A model generated the notes under the pieces. It was not told where the DNA came from. It searched no databases and saw only the letters and a program-made list of their open reading frames with translations. From positions 4,909,257 to 4,973,256 of the forward strand of contig NZ_CP042913.1 of assembly GCF_008065115.1 (NCBI RefSeq): DNA of 64,000 nucleotides. The letters are read 5' to 3'. This DNA comes from Bythopirellula goksoeyrii. Its GTDB lineage: Bacteria; Planctomycetota; Planctomycetia; Pirellulales; Lacipirellulaceae. The stretch's first letter is position 1, and each line of letters begins with the position of its first letter. Shown here in pieces: positions 18,978-27,025 of this stretch. The translations under genes and the position numbers were made by a program.

Positions 18978-19574
18978 TTTACCTCTTGCCGCCTAACTTG
19001 TTGTTCGACACAGAATATGGAGATAAGACCTGCTCATGCACAAAGGGTGAGGATGAGTCCCCCCTTTCTGGCCAGCTTGAGTGAGCTTCCCCAGGGCCAC
19101 AGTCTATCCGGCGATATCTAACGCCACAAGCTGCGCTCGGTCTGTAGCTGATGCCACTTACCACGACCATCAAGCCACAGGCATCACCAAGACTCAAGGT
19201 ACATGCCAAAACTTATCAATACGAAATCACAAACTCCCCCCCTAGCCGCCGGGCAACGCCCGGCAGGTCTTTTCTGACGAGCACCCAAACAACAAGTGTC
19301 TAGCGCCTTCAAGACCTACAAACAACCGCGTACGACGGCAAGCGCGAGTTCGCTAGACTAAACTTCGCTTAGCCCGAAGGAGGAAAAGGACGGGCATAGT
19401 TCGTCCCAAGACTAACGGGCGGGTGAGCGGGATTTCCTATATACCCTTTCCAGGAAAAGGTTTACGACGACGTTCCTTAAAGATGCTTTCCGAAAGATGC
19501 CTGACCTTTTGTTCGTCCGAAAACATAGCGTCGCGAATATTAGCCGCTGGGCAACGAGGCGGCCTCCCTTCCCA
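18978..19574. other. Gene-free stretch carrying repeat element copy 1
   Basis: About 600 bases. The right part holds the first copy of a 127-bp inverted-repeat element (19384-19510). The left part has no gene-like frame. It probably also holds the promoter of the DUF1398 gene. Confidence 0.6.
19384..19510 (+). mobile_element. 127-bp inverted-repeat element, copy 1 (MITE/REP-like)
   Basis: The left end AAAAGGACGGGCAT and the right end ATGCCTGACCTTTT are terminal inverted repeats with a couple of mismatches. The body (CGGGTGAGCGGGATTTCC, then ACCCTTTCCAGGAAAAGG, then TTTACGACGACGTTCC) recurs at two further places. It has no coding capacity. Shared sequence extends a few bases outside the repeats on the left (AAGGAGG), so the true boundary is uncertain. 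Confidence 0.85.
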
Positions 19575-20747
19575 CTAACTCGATGAGGAGCTTTTCGCCC
19601 GCCGTTGCCACCGCCTCATCGAGGTCAATACCCCCGTCATGCCGAGGATTCCACCAGCTACCGACAATGTGCCCCACAGGCTCTTGGTAAAAAGATTGAA
19701 AGACAATGTGTGATATTTGAAGTAATTCTTGCGAAACCAGCTAACAGCTCCCTTCGGTCTGCCATCGTCTCGCGACATTTCGGTACCCGTATAAGGATTC
19801 ATACAGACTCGGTAATCTAGTCCATCGTTATTCACAAAGAACACATAAGGCGTCGAGCTCGACCCCGTTGGCTGGACTCCCGTGATCTTGCCATCGGGAA
19901 AATTCTTTTCAATCTCCCCTAGCGCCACCGACACAGGAAGCTTCTCTTGATCTTCGCCCACTTCGACGACAGGATCCTGCGGCTTCGATGGCTCGCTTTG
20001 CAGTTTGTCCAACACGGGAAATATATGACTTGAATAGGTCAGCAGCACCCCAGTGAGCGCCATGATGACCAGTGGCCCCAAGGTCACCAGGCCAATTGCA
20101 TTATGCCAATCGAGTGCCCTTCCACGCCTCCATGCCCGGGCAAACGTGCGACCCCGCATCGGCCACCACAACACCAGGCCGATGAAACAAGTAACCGCCA
20201 GAATCAAGGAACTGATCGCGACAATCTGCCGACCAACTTCCCCGGCGGCGAGATGTCGATGGAGTTCTTTCATCGAACCAGAGATCGTAAATTTTTCTCC
20301 CGCATAAGTGAGTTCACCTGTGTATTGATTCGCGATAACAAATCCACCGCCAGTCCGCTTTCCGTTATCGTCAAACATCGATACATAAGCCGTATAGGCA
20401 TGCGTCGGCAATTCAGGAAAACCGAGATGATGCACAACCAGCTTGGGTTTCGCACTGCGGTAGAGCTCGAGCACCTCGTCAACCGACATCGGATCGCTGT
20501 CGGCCACCAGGTCATATTGTTCAGGAAACTCCCATCTTCTGAGATACGATTCGAAGGCCAACACTCCGCCCGAGATACAAACCAATATCACAGGGATCGC
20601 CGTGATCCAACCGAGCCAGAAGTGCAGGTGAAACCAAATCGATCGAGGGACACCTTTTTTGGCAGCAGATCCCGATCGCTCGAAGTCAGAGTTTCGCTTT
20701 TCAGATGTATCCGAAGATTGGGTCACGTATACCAACTGCTCTGACAC
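19575..20747 (-). CDS. PepSY-associated membrane protein
   Basis: 390 residues with about four membrane helices: near residues 40-62 (W-F-H-L-H-F-W-L-G-W start), 170-192, 217-240 (D-W-H-N-A-I-G then hydrophobic) and 358-378. Large outside loops lie between helices 1 and 2 and between 3 and 4, and the second contains an F-P-D-G-K-I-T-G-V strand typical of PepSY domains. Conserved His in the helix starts (H-x-H near 41-43, H-R-H near 160, W-H-N-A near 220) is the family pattern and suggests haem or metal contacts. Family members are linked to iron uptake and siderophore-iron reduction at the inner membrane. No TonB receptor is nearby, so the iron link is family knowledge only. Start ATG 20747 is the best in frame. 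Confidence 0.9.
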   Translation of the reverse strand: MSEQLVYVTQSSDTSEKRNSDFERSGSAAKKGVPRSIWFHLHFWLGWITAIPVILVCISGGVLAFESYLRRWEFPEQYDLVADSDPMSVDEVLELYRSAKPKLVVHHLGFPELPTHAYTAYVSMFDDNGKRTGGGFVIANQYTGELTYAGEKFTISGSMKELHRHLAAGEVGRQIVAISSLILAVTCFIGLVLWWPMRGRTFARAWRRGRALDWHNAIGLVTLGPLVIMALTGVLLTYSSHIFPVLDKLQSEPSKPQDPVVEVGEDQEKLPVSVALGEIEKNFPDGKITGVQPTGSSSTPYVFFVNNDGLDYRVCMNPYTGTEMSRDDGRPKGAVSWFRKNYFKYHTLSFNLFTKSLWGTLSVAGGILGMTGVLTSMRRWQRRAKSSSSS

Positions 20748-20886
20748 TTACCGAGGGAATCGAATGCATCCATTATCGCGCATTCATGCGTTCCAATGCT
20801 ACACGACCCACATCCCAGACGAAAGTATCCCTCACCATCGCCACCTACTCGCCCTTCCCTGCCCTCCTGACTAGCATCTAACCAGG

Positions 20887-20973
20887 AACGGGCGGGTGAG
20901 CGGGATTTCCTATATGCCCTTTCCAGGAAAAGGTTTACGACGACCTTCCTAAAAGATGCCTTTCCTTCTGGTC
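20887..20973 (+). mobile_element. Truncated copy 2 of the 127-bp element
   Basis: About 87 bp matching the right two thirds of copies 1 and 3 (GGGCGGGTGAGCGGGATTTCC to GATGCCTTTCCTTCTGGTC). The left terminal repeat is missing and about 16 bp are deleted inside. It lies between the PepSY gene's start and the hydrolase gene's stop, so it looks like a decayed copy. Confidence 0.8.
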
Positions 20974-20995
20974 TGGTAAGCACGCCAACTCTGCC

Positions 20996-21829
20996 CTACT
21001 TGAGAAAGCCCAACAGATCGTCATTAATCCGTTCACTCTCCGTCGTAGCCATTCCATGAGAAAAACCCGGATAGACCTTCAGCTTCGCATCTTTCACCAG
21101 TTTGGCGGACAGCATGGCTGACGCTTCGATCGGAACAACCTGGTCGTCGTCTCCATGCATGATCAATGTGGGAACATCAAACCGCTTGAGATCCTCTGTA
21201 AAATCCGTTTCTGAGAATGCCTTGATACAATCGTGTGCGGCTTTGAGCCCGCACATCATCCCTTGCCGCCACCAATTGTCGATGATCCCTTGCGATACTT
21301 TCGCACCGGGTCGGTTGAAGCCGTAGAACGGCCCGGTGGGGATTTCTCGAAAGAACTGCGCGCGGTCTTTCAACAACTCCGTGCGGAAGCCATCGAAAAC
21401 CTCCATCGGCAGGCCTCCCGGATTCGAATCCGTCTTGAGCATCAGTGGTGGCACGGCGCCAATCAGCACTGCCTTGGCAATTCGACCCTTGGCTCTCCCC
21501 GTAGCGTGCCGGCCGATATATCTGGCCACCTCGCCGCCCCCCGTTGAGTGTCCGACATGAACGGCATCTTTCAGATCGAGCTCTTCCACCAAATCCATGA
21601 GATCGTCGGCGTACGTATCCATTTCGTTCCCGTGCCAGGTTTGGCTGGATCGGCCATGCCCCCGGCGATCGTGGGCAATGCAGCGAAATCCTCGCGACGC
21701 GAAAAAAAACATCTGCGCGTCCCAATCATCTGCACTCAGCGGCCAGCCGTGGCTAAACACAATCGGTTGCCCACTACCCCAATCCTTGAAATAAATCTGA
21801 GCGCCGTCGCGGGTGGTAACAAAGCTCAT
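20996..21829 (-). CDS. Alpha/beta hydrolase, non-haem haloperoxidase-like
   Basis: 277 residues, the standard size for the cofactor-free chloroperoxidase/esterase subgroup. The nucleophile elbow is G93-H-S95-T-G-G-G-E, the acid lies in H-G-D-D-D-Q-V-V-P (residues 225-233), and the base is His258 in G-F-S-H-G-M. The oxyanion region H-G-W-P-L-S near 28-32 and the H-D-R-R-G-H-G-R-S motif at 53-61 are diagnostic for this subgroup. Such enzymes hydrolyse esters and, with acetate and peroxide, form peracids that halogenate; in vivo they are probably esterases. Cytoplasmic, no signal peptide. Single gene. The substrate is unknown. Confidence 0.95.
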   Translation of the reverse strand: MSFVTTRDGAQIYFKDWGSGQPIVFSHGWPLSADDWDAQMFFFASRGFRCIAHDRRGHGRSSQTWHGNEMDTYADDLMDLVEELDLKDAVHVGHSTGGGEVARYIGRHATGRAKGRIAKAVLIGAVPPLMLKTDSNPGGLPMEVFDGFRTELLKDRAQFFREIPTGPFYGFNRPGAKVSQGIIDNWWRQGMMCGLKAAHDCIKAFSETDFTEDLKRFDVPTLIMHGDDDQVVPIEASAMLSAKLVKDAKLKVYPGFSHGMATTESERINDDLLGFLK

Positions 21830-21994
21830 CGTTGAGACTCCATTGTTGGTGGGGAGAAGGGAATCTAGATTTCTCAGATCAGGAGGCAGGTCCTTCGCCA
21901 GGAAAATTCCGAACTCAGGACCCGCACAAAAATGAATTTACCACAAGCAGGATTCACTCCACAATCGGCCAAGTGGATGAATGACCTTCCTCAT

Positions 21995-22102
21995 AGCTGC
22001 ATAGGATGCAGCTTTCTGTGAGGCAGGCATCTTGCCTGTCTATCGTAATCACAGGCTACAAGCCTGCACCATGCTCCCAATGTACCACCACACTCCGTGT
22101 GG
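21995..22102. repeat. Cluster of four short palindromes
   Basis: AGCTGCAT-AGG-ATGCAGCT (21995-22013, perfect), GGCAGGCATCTTGCCTGTC (22022-22040), CAGGC-TACAA-GCCTG (22052-22066) and CCACAC-TCC-GTGTGG (22088-22102). They follow one another upstream of the small membrane protein. This is the REP-type spacer familiar in planctomycete genomes; the frame that runs through it is not a real N-terminus. Confidence 0.8.
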
Positions 22103-22125
22103 TATCCCACCAACTACCGCTTATA

Positions 22126-22599
22126 ATGAGTCACTTCTCTGCCCCCGCCAATAACCACCAACTTCTTCCTCCCATGCAAACTCACTGGTTGGATTGGATA
22201 GACGCTCACCAAACACCCCTGTGGTGGCTGGGCGGTATCTCGCTGCTGGTGTTCTTTGGCAGCTTGATCCTGATCCCAGTGGTCGTAGCCCGCATCCCCA
22301 GCGACTACTTTCAACACGTGCAACGTCCCCCTACAGAATGGTCCGCTGAGCATCCTGTGCTGCGCGCGATCCTTCTCGTGGCGAAAAATGCCGGAGGAGT
22401 TCTACTAGTTCTGCTCGGACTCGCGATGCTCGTGTTGCCTGGCCAAGGTCTCTTGTGCATTCTACTGGGTATCACCCTCCTAGATTTCCCCGGCAAGTTC
22501 CGGCTGGAGCGCCGACTGATCAGCCACCCCCCAGTACTCCACTCAATCAACTGGCTCCGCAGGCGAAGGAACAAAGCGCCTCTGGTTGTTGAGAAATAA
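22126..22599 (+). CDS. Small membrane protein, PGPGW-like
   Basis: About 157 residues from ATG 22126; a second ATG at 22174 would give 141. The frame continues upstream to 22006 but that part is palindromic repeat DNA, so I reject it. Two membrane helices are visible, one reading W-L-G-G-I-S-L-L-V-F-F-G and one reading G-V-L-L-V-L-L-G-L-A-M-L-V, the latter followed at once by L-P-G-Q-G and a further hydrophobic stretch. The P-G-x-G after a membrane helix and the basic tail resemble the PGPGW family of small transmembrane proteins. The role is unknown. Confidence 0.75.
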   Translation: MSHFSAPANNHQLLPPMQTHWLDWIDAHQTPLWWLGGISLLVFFGSLILIPVVVARIPSDYFQHVQRPPTEWSAEHPVLRAILLVAKNAGGVLLVLLGLAMLVLPGQGLLCILLGITLLDFPGKFRLERRLISHPPVLHSINWLRRRRNKAPLVVEK

Positions 22600-22611
22600 A
22601 GGAAAAGGAGG

Positions 22612-22738
22612 AAAAGGACAGGCATAGTTCGTCCCAAGCCTAACGTGCGGGTGAGCGGGATTACCTGTATACCCTTTCGAGGAAAAGGTTTACGACGACG
22701 TTCCTTAATGATGCTTTCCGAAAGATGCCTGTCCTTTT
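22612..22738 (+). mobile_element. 127-bp inverted-repeat element, copy 3 (MITE/REP-like)
   Basis: The ends AAAAGGACAGGCAT and ATGCCTGTCCTTTT are perfect 14-bp inverted repeats. It is exactly the same length as copy 1 and differs at roughly a dozen positions. It starts 12 bp after the stop of the small membrane protein. Confidence 0.88.
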
Positions 22739-22751
22739 GGTCTCTCTCCTA

Positions 22752-22819
22752 GAGAAAAAGAGAAAGGGACATTCTACTTTCTACTTTAACAAAAAGTAGA
22801 ATGTCCCTTTCTCTTTCTC
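22752..22819. repeat. Long inverted repeat (hairpin) next to copy 3
   Basis: Arms of 27-29 bp, of which AGAAAGGGACATTCTACTTT is a perfect 20-bp match, around a 12-base loop (CTACTTTAACAA). It is too long and A/G-asymmetric for an ordinary terminator and resembles the palindromes mobilised by REP-associated transposases. No transposase is in the window. Confidence 0.85.
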
Positions 22820-23140
22820 GTACGATGGCAGGAGCAAATTCGCAAGAATGAACTACGCTTTGCAGAGGCGAAGCACCAACCACCCTAACCATTCTCCTCA
22901 TCATTTGTCACATTTCCTCCGCAACTAACTTCTTTGCTCCTTATTGCCGACGCTACTGGGCAAGTTTACCACTGCGAGTCTGCCGTTGCGGACTAGAAGG
23001 GTTGCTGCAGAATCAATTACGCAATGACTATTCTAGTCCATCGAACTTCGCAACTTCATTACACTGAGACATTTATCTTGAACATCGGGCATCTCTTGGT
23101 ATACTCGATATAGACTTCTAATAGTGAATACGATGGTGCC

Positions 23141-24274
23141 ATGCGATTGCGACTTATCATCTGTTTCTTTGCGCATGCAATAATTCTTCTGGTATATAAT
23201 GTGTCTCTATGGGCGCAATATTCTACGGTCATAAACGTCCCACCCGTACCAAATCTTGGAAACGGTCAAGAGATCACTTCCGGAACCCAGCTCAATCTCG
23301 GACCTGGAGGTTCAGTGGGTACCAGCTTTCACGCCTGGAATGGCTCGGAGATTAGTATTTCAGGAGGAGAAATTGGTGGAGGTTTCAACGTTGAGCAAGG
23401 GGCGACTGCAAATATTAGCGGTGGAACGACTGGGAGTATTAGAGCCCACTCTGGCAGCAACGTAACTCTTTCGGGGGGAGCCATCGGTGACTATCTTCGC
23501 GCTGAAAGTCAGAGCTCTTTCACTATTCTCGGCGGCGACTTCTTGATAGATACTGTGCCAGTCGAGGGTCTGGTTAACGAGGGAGATTCCGCGACTATCC
23601 AAGTGCCATTTGAAACCTTGTTAAGCGGTGTGTTTGCCGACGGCACTCCGTTTGCATTTGTCGTGACAAAAGGATTCATTGCCGCTTTGGAACCTCACAA
23701 CACATTCTCACTTGTGCTATCACCATTACCGGACCCTGGGCCACCCGTGATTGACGTTAGTACGATTCCTGCACCAAAGGGTGCCCGAAATGACCAAATC
23801 ATTATCGTTCGTGACGGCGCTGAACTAGGCAAGAACTTCACGGCTATCCAAGGTAGTATCCTTTTGATTCAAGAAGGAGGCATAGTTCAGAACAACTTGG
23901 AAGTCGTCCGTTCGACTGTCAACTTGACTGGAGGAACGATTGTGTCTGACTTTGATGCCATTGCTGGAAGTAATGTCAAAATTTCAAGTGGCTTTGCTGA
24001 GGAAGTGATACTACTCGATAGCACCTTGACCGTCACCGGAGGAACAATTGGCCATGATCATCAAGGCTTGTTTATCGGTGGTGCAATCGATGCCAAACTC
24101 AACAGTACCGTCAATGTTTCGGGAGGAACCATCGGCGATGGCGTATTCATAGGAGAAGGCAGCGTCTTAGATGTAAGTGGTGGAACGATCGGCGATTTTG
24201 TGGACGTATTCATAGGTGGAACTGCCAATATATCGGGTGGCCTCTTTGGTGAGCGTTTTGATGCATTTTCATGA
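23141..24274 (+). CDS. Exported autotransporter-like protein, cut short by an in-frame TGA
   Basis: 377 residues to TGA at 24272. A signal peptide (R-L-R-L-I-I-C-F-F, cut after W-A-Q at residue 26) is clear. The body is made of short strands with the recurrent phrase 'V-x-I-S-G-G-x-I-G', a beta-helix pattern like autotransporter passenger domains and common in planctomycetes. The same frame continues after the stop with the motif N-F-F-G-T-E-F-Y-L-D-G, dockerin-like residues and a PEP-CTERM tail. The earlier half contains the parallel phrase 'F-T-I-L-G-G-D-F-L-I-D', so the stop most likely replaced a Gly codon (GGA to TGA). As it stands the product lacks its anchoring tail. Confidence 0.75.
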   Translation: MRLRLIICFFAHAIILLVYNVSLWAQYSTVINVPPVPNLGNGQEITSGTQLNLGPGGSVGTSFHAWNGSEISISGGEIGGGFNVEQGATANISGGTTGSIRAHSGSNVTLSGGAIGDYLRAESQSSFTILGGDFLIDTVPVEGLVNEGDSATIQVPFETLLSGVFADGTPFAFVVTKGFIAALEPHNTFSLVLSPLPDPGPPVIDVSTIPAPKGARNDQIIIVRDGAELGKNFTAIQGSILLIQEGGIVQNNLEVVRSTVNLTGGTIVSDFDAIAGSNVKISSGFAEEVILLDSTLTVTGGTIGHDHQGLFIGGAIDAKLNSTVNVSGGTIGDGVFIGEGSVLDVSGGTIGDFVDVFIGGTANISGGLFGERFDAFS

Positions 24275-24721
24275 AGCGAAATAAACTTTTTTGGAACCGA
24301 ATTCTACCTGGACGGCGAACCAGTTACTGAACTCACTCACAATTTGCAAACTCCTCTGTTGGCACGTGATCAAGTTTTAAGTGGCACTTTGGCGGATGGT
24401 ACGCCGTTTGACTTTCTCCTCAGCTCCAATCGACTTGATCTGGATGACTACTTTGATCCGAATGCGATGGTGACTTTAACATTGGTGGATTCTACGGCAG
24501 ATTTCAATAATGATGGCACTGTAGAAGGCCGGGATTTCCTGGAGTGGCAACGCGGCAACTCTCCAGATGCACTGAGCCTAGGCGATCTTGTCAATTGGCA
24601 GGCCAACTATGGCAAGACTTCTGTCGAGGCCGCATTGATTGTCCCAGAGCCGTTCTGTCAAACGTATTTCTTGACTTTACTTTTTCTTGGCTTTACTCGT
24701 CGGCTCAGCAAGAGCCGTTAA
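24275..24721 (+). pseudogene. C-terminal part of the split PEP-CTERM protein
   Basis: Continues the previous gene in the same frame, directly after its TGA. It encodes a segment with N-F-F-G-T-E-F, a 'L-S-G-T-L-A-D-G-T-P-F-D-F' phrase that also occurs in the first half, a dockerin-like A-D-F-N-N-D-G-T-V-E-G-R-D-F, and a sorting tail: V-P-E-P, a hydrophobic stretch, then R-R-L-S-K-S-R. The first ATG-like start is at 24344, but no ribosome site precedes it, so separate translation is unlikely. Its stop at 24719-24721 overlaps the stop of the next, convergent gene remnant. Confidence 0.75.
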
Positions 24722-24891
24722 ATATTCACCGCCAACACATTCACATCGACACCAAAACAAGCGGCCAACTTCCGAATCATCGGTCGACTCAGCGGTTTCT
24801 TGCCCGCTAAGACTTCGGAGATCGAAGACTTGGAAATACCGGTCGCTCGATGCAACTGAGCCCGTGAGACTCCCTTGGCTTCGAGCCGGGT
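24718..24891 (-). pseudogene. HTH (XRE/HigA-like) antitoxin remnant
   Basis: A 57-residue piece that reads L-E-A-K-G-V-S-R-A-Q-L, then G-I-S-K-S-S-I-S-E-V-L-A-G-K, then P-M-I-R-K-L-A: the helix-turn-helix pattern of HigA-type antitoxins. A TAG at 24892-24894 stops the frame upstream. Reading one frame over gives F-A-R-K-L-S-V-P-L-D leading into it, so a single-base indel near 24893 is a likely cause. No ATG start or toxin partner is seen. The family call is from the HTH pattern. Confidence 0.55.
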
Positions 24892-25057
24892 CTAGGGGGA
24901 CGCTGAGCTTTCTGGCGAAGATACGATTTATTTGATATCAAATTCAATTGTTCGCTACTGGCTCGATATTGTTCTTTATCAATGACCCAATTACGAATTT
25001 TTGCATAGCAAAGACTCAGCAGAGGTGATTTTTTGCCATCTGGAAGCAACTCTTACA

Positions 25058-25240
25058 GGCCGGTACGGCCGCGCTGTGATAGCCCGGGACGCAGTCCCGG
25101 GGGGAAGCGATCATGAAGGTTAGCCCTGCAAGGGCGCGCTGGCTCAAGCACTCGAGCGCGCCCTTTCAGGGCTAGATTCTTATGTGGCATCCGATACCCA
25201 GGACTACGTCCCGGGCTATCGCAGCGCACCCTTTCAGGGC
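25058..25240. repeat. REP-like palindrome cluster
   Basis: Four hairpins in a row: GGCCG-GTA-CGGCC (25058-25070); CCCGGGAC-GCA-GTCCCGGG (25083-25101, perfect); a 20-bp-arm hairpin with one mismatch, TAGCCCTGCAAGGGCGCGCT pairing with 25155-25174 around a 14-base loop; and CCCAGGAC-TAC-GTCCCGGG (25198-25216). The phrase CCCTTTCAGGGCTA occurs twice (25161, 25229). They are in the spacer between convergent-facing remnants and the desaturase. Confidence 0.85.
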
Positions 25241-25687
25241 TATCAAGTGAGGCGTGGCCCAAAAATCGTCGTGGAAATTATCTTTTCAATCACGATAATG
25301 GATGTCGCAGCACAACCTACGACGATCTTTGACAACCTGGCCATCCACAGAATACGTCTACCCCTGGCGGGCGGGGGACGTAAGTCCTTTGCATGCGCAC
25401 TTCCTTGCATAGATTCGCCACCAAGTTGGGTGGTAACATGCAGGGAACTAACGCTCGCCTGGGATGTCTCAAAGCAAAGAAGGTTGATGCGAGTTTTTTT
25501 TCAAAAACTACGTCGCAATCCTTGAAAAAACATTAGTTTTATAGAGTGCGTGCAATTAATTTTTTTTGCGTTTCTGGTTTTTCGACAAAAGAACCGAGAG
25601 ATTTCTCTCGCCGCAGTGCGCAAGATATTGCAAAGAATCTTGGTATGCGCAAGGCGCTAGTCAGAACGATGGCGAACTGTGAAGCAA

Positions 25688-25724
25688 CTCACCACTCACC
25701 ACTCACCACTGACCACTGACCCAC
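25688..25724 (+). repeat. Heptamer tandem repeat
   Basis: About five units of CTCACCA / CTGACCA directly before the desaturase stop codon. A simple slippage-prone repeat; similar 'ACTCACCACT' runs occur in planctomycete spacers. Confidence 0.7.
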
Positions 25725-26714
25725 TCACATCGCCGGCTTCCGCACATCCTTCAGGCGAATCACATCCCAAGCGAGGCCCGTTTTTTCCATCAGCAGGATG
25801 CACCAGTAGGTGAAGTCGATTTCCCACCAGCGATGGCCCTGGCTGGCGACGCGTTGATAGGCGTGGTGGTTGTTGTGCCAACCTTCGCCCCAGGCCAACA
25901 AACCAACCCACCAGAGGTTGCGGCTGTTGTCGCTCGTTTCGTAATTGCGATAGCCCCAGAGATGCGTGGCCGAGTTCACGAACCAAGTGATGTGCAGCAC
26001 ATAGACCATTCGCACACCCAGGCCCCAGAGGACCATCGACCAACCACCCCAGGCGGAGCCGAGGCCCCAACTTGTGGGACCGAAGTAGCCCATCAAGAAT
26101 AACACGGCGGCTAAAATCAAATGCGAGGGCAAGAACATGTGATGGATCACAACCATCATTTTGTCCTTGACCATATCAGGAGCATAACGGTGCAAGAGCT
26201 CGCGATGCCATTTGCGACCAAAGTCTGGCATGAACCACAGCAGGTGGCACCACCACTTACCATCTCGGGGAGAATGAGGATCGCCATCTTCGTCGCTATG
26301 GGCGTGATGCTTGCGATGTTGGGCAACCCAAGTCAGAGCCGAGCCTTCGCCCGACAGTCCACCCAAGAATGCGAGCAACCAACGAATTGGCTTGTAGGTT
26401 TGAAAACTCTGGTGCGTTAGCAAACGATGATAACCCATGCAGACACCCAAGCTGCCGGTCACAAACGCTAGGATGACGCAGGTAATTAGAGCCGGCCAAC
26501 TGAAAAAGAACGGTGCGGCAACAGCCAACGCATGCACCAGAGCAATCCAGATGACAATGGGCCAATTCATGCCCAACTCATCAAACGCCTGCTTGCCGCG
26601 CACATAGGCAGCATTAGCGGCAGCCACGGCAGCGGTGCCTGTTTGTTTGATCGAAGTTGACATTTCAGTTGTGCGGTTGCGGGGAGGGCGCTCACTTGGG
26701 GAAACAGTGGACAC
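25725..26714 (-). CDS. Membrane fatty-acid desaturase (delta-9 type)
   Basis: 329 residues. The three histidine boxes are intact: H96-R-L-L-T-H101, H133-R-K-H-H137 and H280-N-N-H-H284. Membrane stretches surround them (about 52-72, 75-92, 195-215, 225-247). The arrangement is that of acyl-CoA or acyl-lipid delta-9 desaturases, which insert a cis double bond using O2 and a di-iron centre at the inner membrane. The GTG start at 26714 is supported by AAGGAG eight bases upstream; an ATG 17 codons later lacks a ribosome site. A role in membrane fluidity is inferred from the family. The gene stands alone. Confidence 0.93.
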   Translation of the reverse strand: MSTVSPSERPPRNRTTEMSTSIKQTGTAAVAAANAAYVRGKQAFDELGMNWPIVIWIALVHALAVAAPFFFSWPALITCVILAFVTGSLGVCMGYHRLLTHQSFQTYKPIRWLLAFLGGLSGEGSALTWVAQHRKHHAHSDEDGDPHSPRDGKWWCHLLWFMPDFGRKWHRELLHRYAPDMVKDKMMVVIHHMFLPSHLILAAVLFLMGYFGPTSWGLGSAWGGWSMVLWGLGVRMVYVLHITWFVNSATHLWGYRNYETSDNSRNLWWVGLLAWGEGWHNNHHAYQRVASQGHRWWEIDFTYWCILLMEKTGLAWDVIRLKDVRKPAM

Positions 26715-27025
26715 TGTCGTGGCTCCTTAATGCGTTTCAGGCGGGAGGTTATATGTTTTTGTAAAACCGAAAGCTGGATTCGTTCCGTGCGGTCAAAGTT
26801 GAATGTGTCTTTGTATTTCGATCTTCACCTCAAGGCAAATATTAGCAGTTGAGACTCAATCTTATTTTATGCCGATAGCATAGAAAACCTGTGGGAAAGT
26901 CGCTAGGGCGTTGGGCCGGATATCCGCCAAAAAGTTCGGATTCCTCATGCGGGCTAGCACGGAAATAATGCCTGTTAATCTACGGGGTTTACCGCAGATT
27001 TACCGAATCCGAGGACAGTCTCGCA
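26715..27025. other. Spacer between desaturase and ComEC
   Basis: 311 bases upstream of the desaturase and downstream of comEC. It holds the desaturase ribosome site (CTCCTT on this strand at 26723-26728) and presumably its promoter. Nothing else recognised. Confidence 0.5.

Larger units (their letters stand above)
22600..23140. other. Gene-free stretch with an element copy and a long hairpin
   Basis: About 540 bases holding copy 3 of the 127-bp element and a 27-bp-arm hairpin, then roughly 300 bases with no recognisable feature before the PEP-CTERM gene, where that gene's promoter should lie. Confidence 0.6.
24895..25724. other. Gene-free stretch with REP-like palindromes
   Basis: About 830 bases between the antitoxin remnant and the desaturase. 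It contains a cluster of strong palindromes (25058-25240) and a heptamer run (25688-25724). No credible gene is present; an AT-rich stretch lies at 25500-25570. Confidence 0.55.

Noticed and set aside
22006-22125. In-frame N-terminal extension of the small membrane protein
   Set aside because: It is made of palindromic repeat sequence, its first ATG sits in the arm of a perfect hairpin, and it encodes no sensible N-terminus.
24807-25049. 80-codon minus-strand frame
   Set aside because: It crosses the HTH remnant in another frame; only a ten-residue stretch of the neighbouring frame seems related to the remnant.
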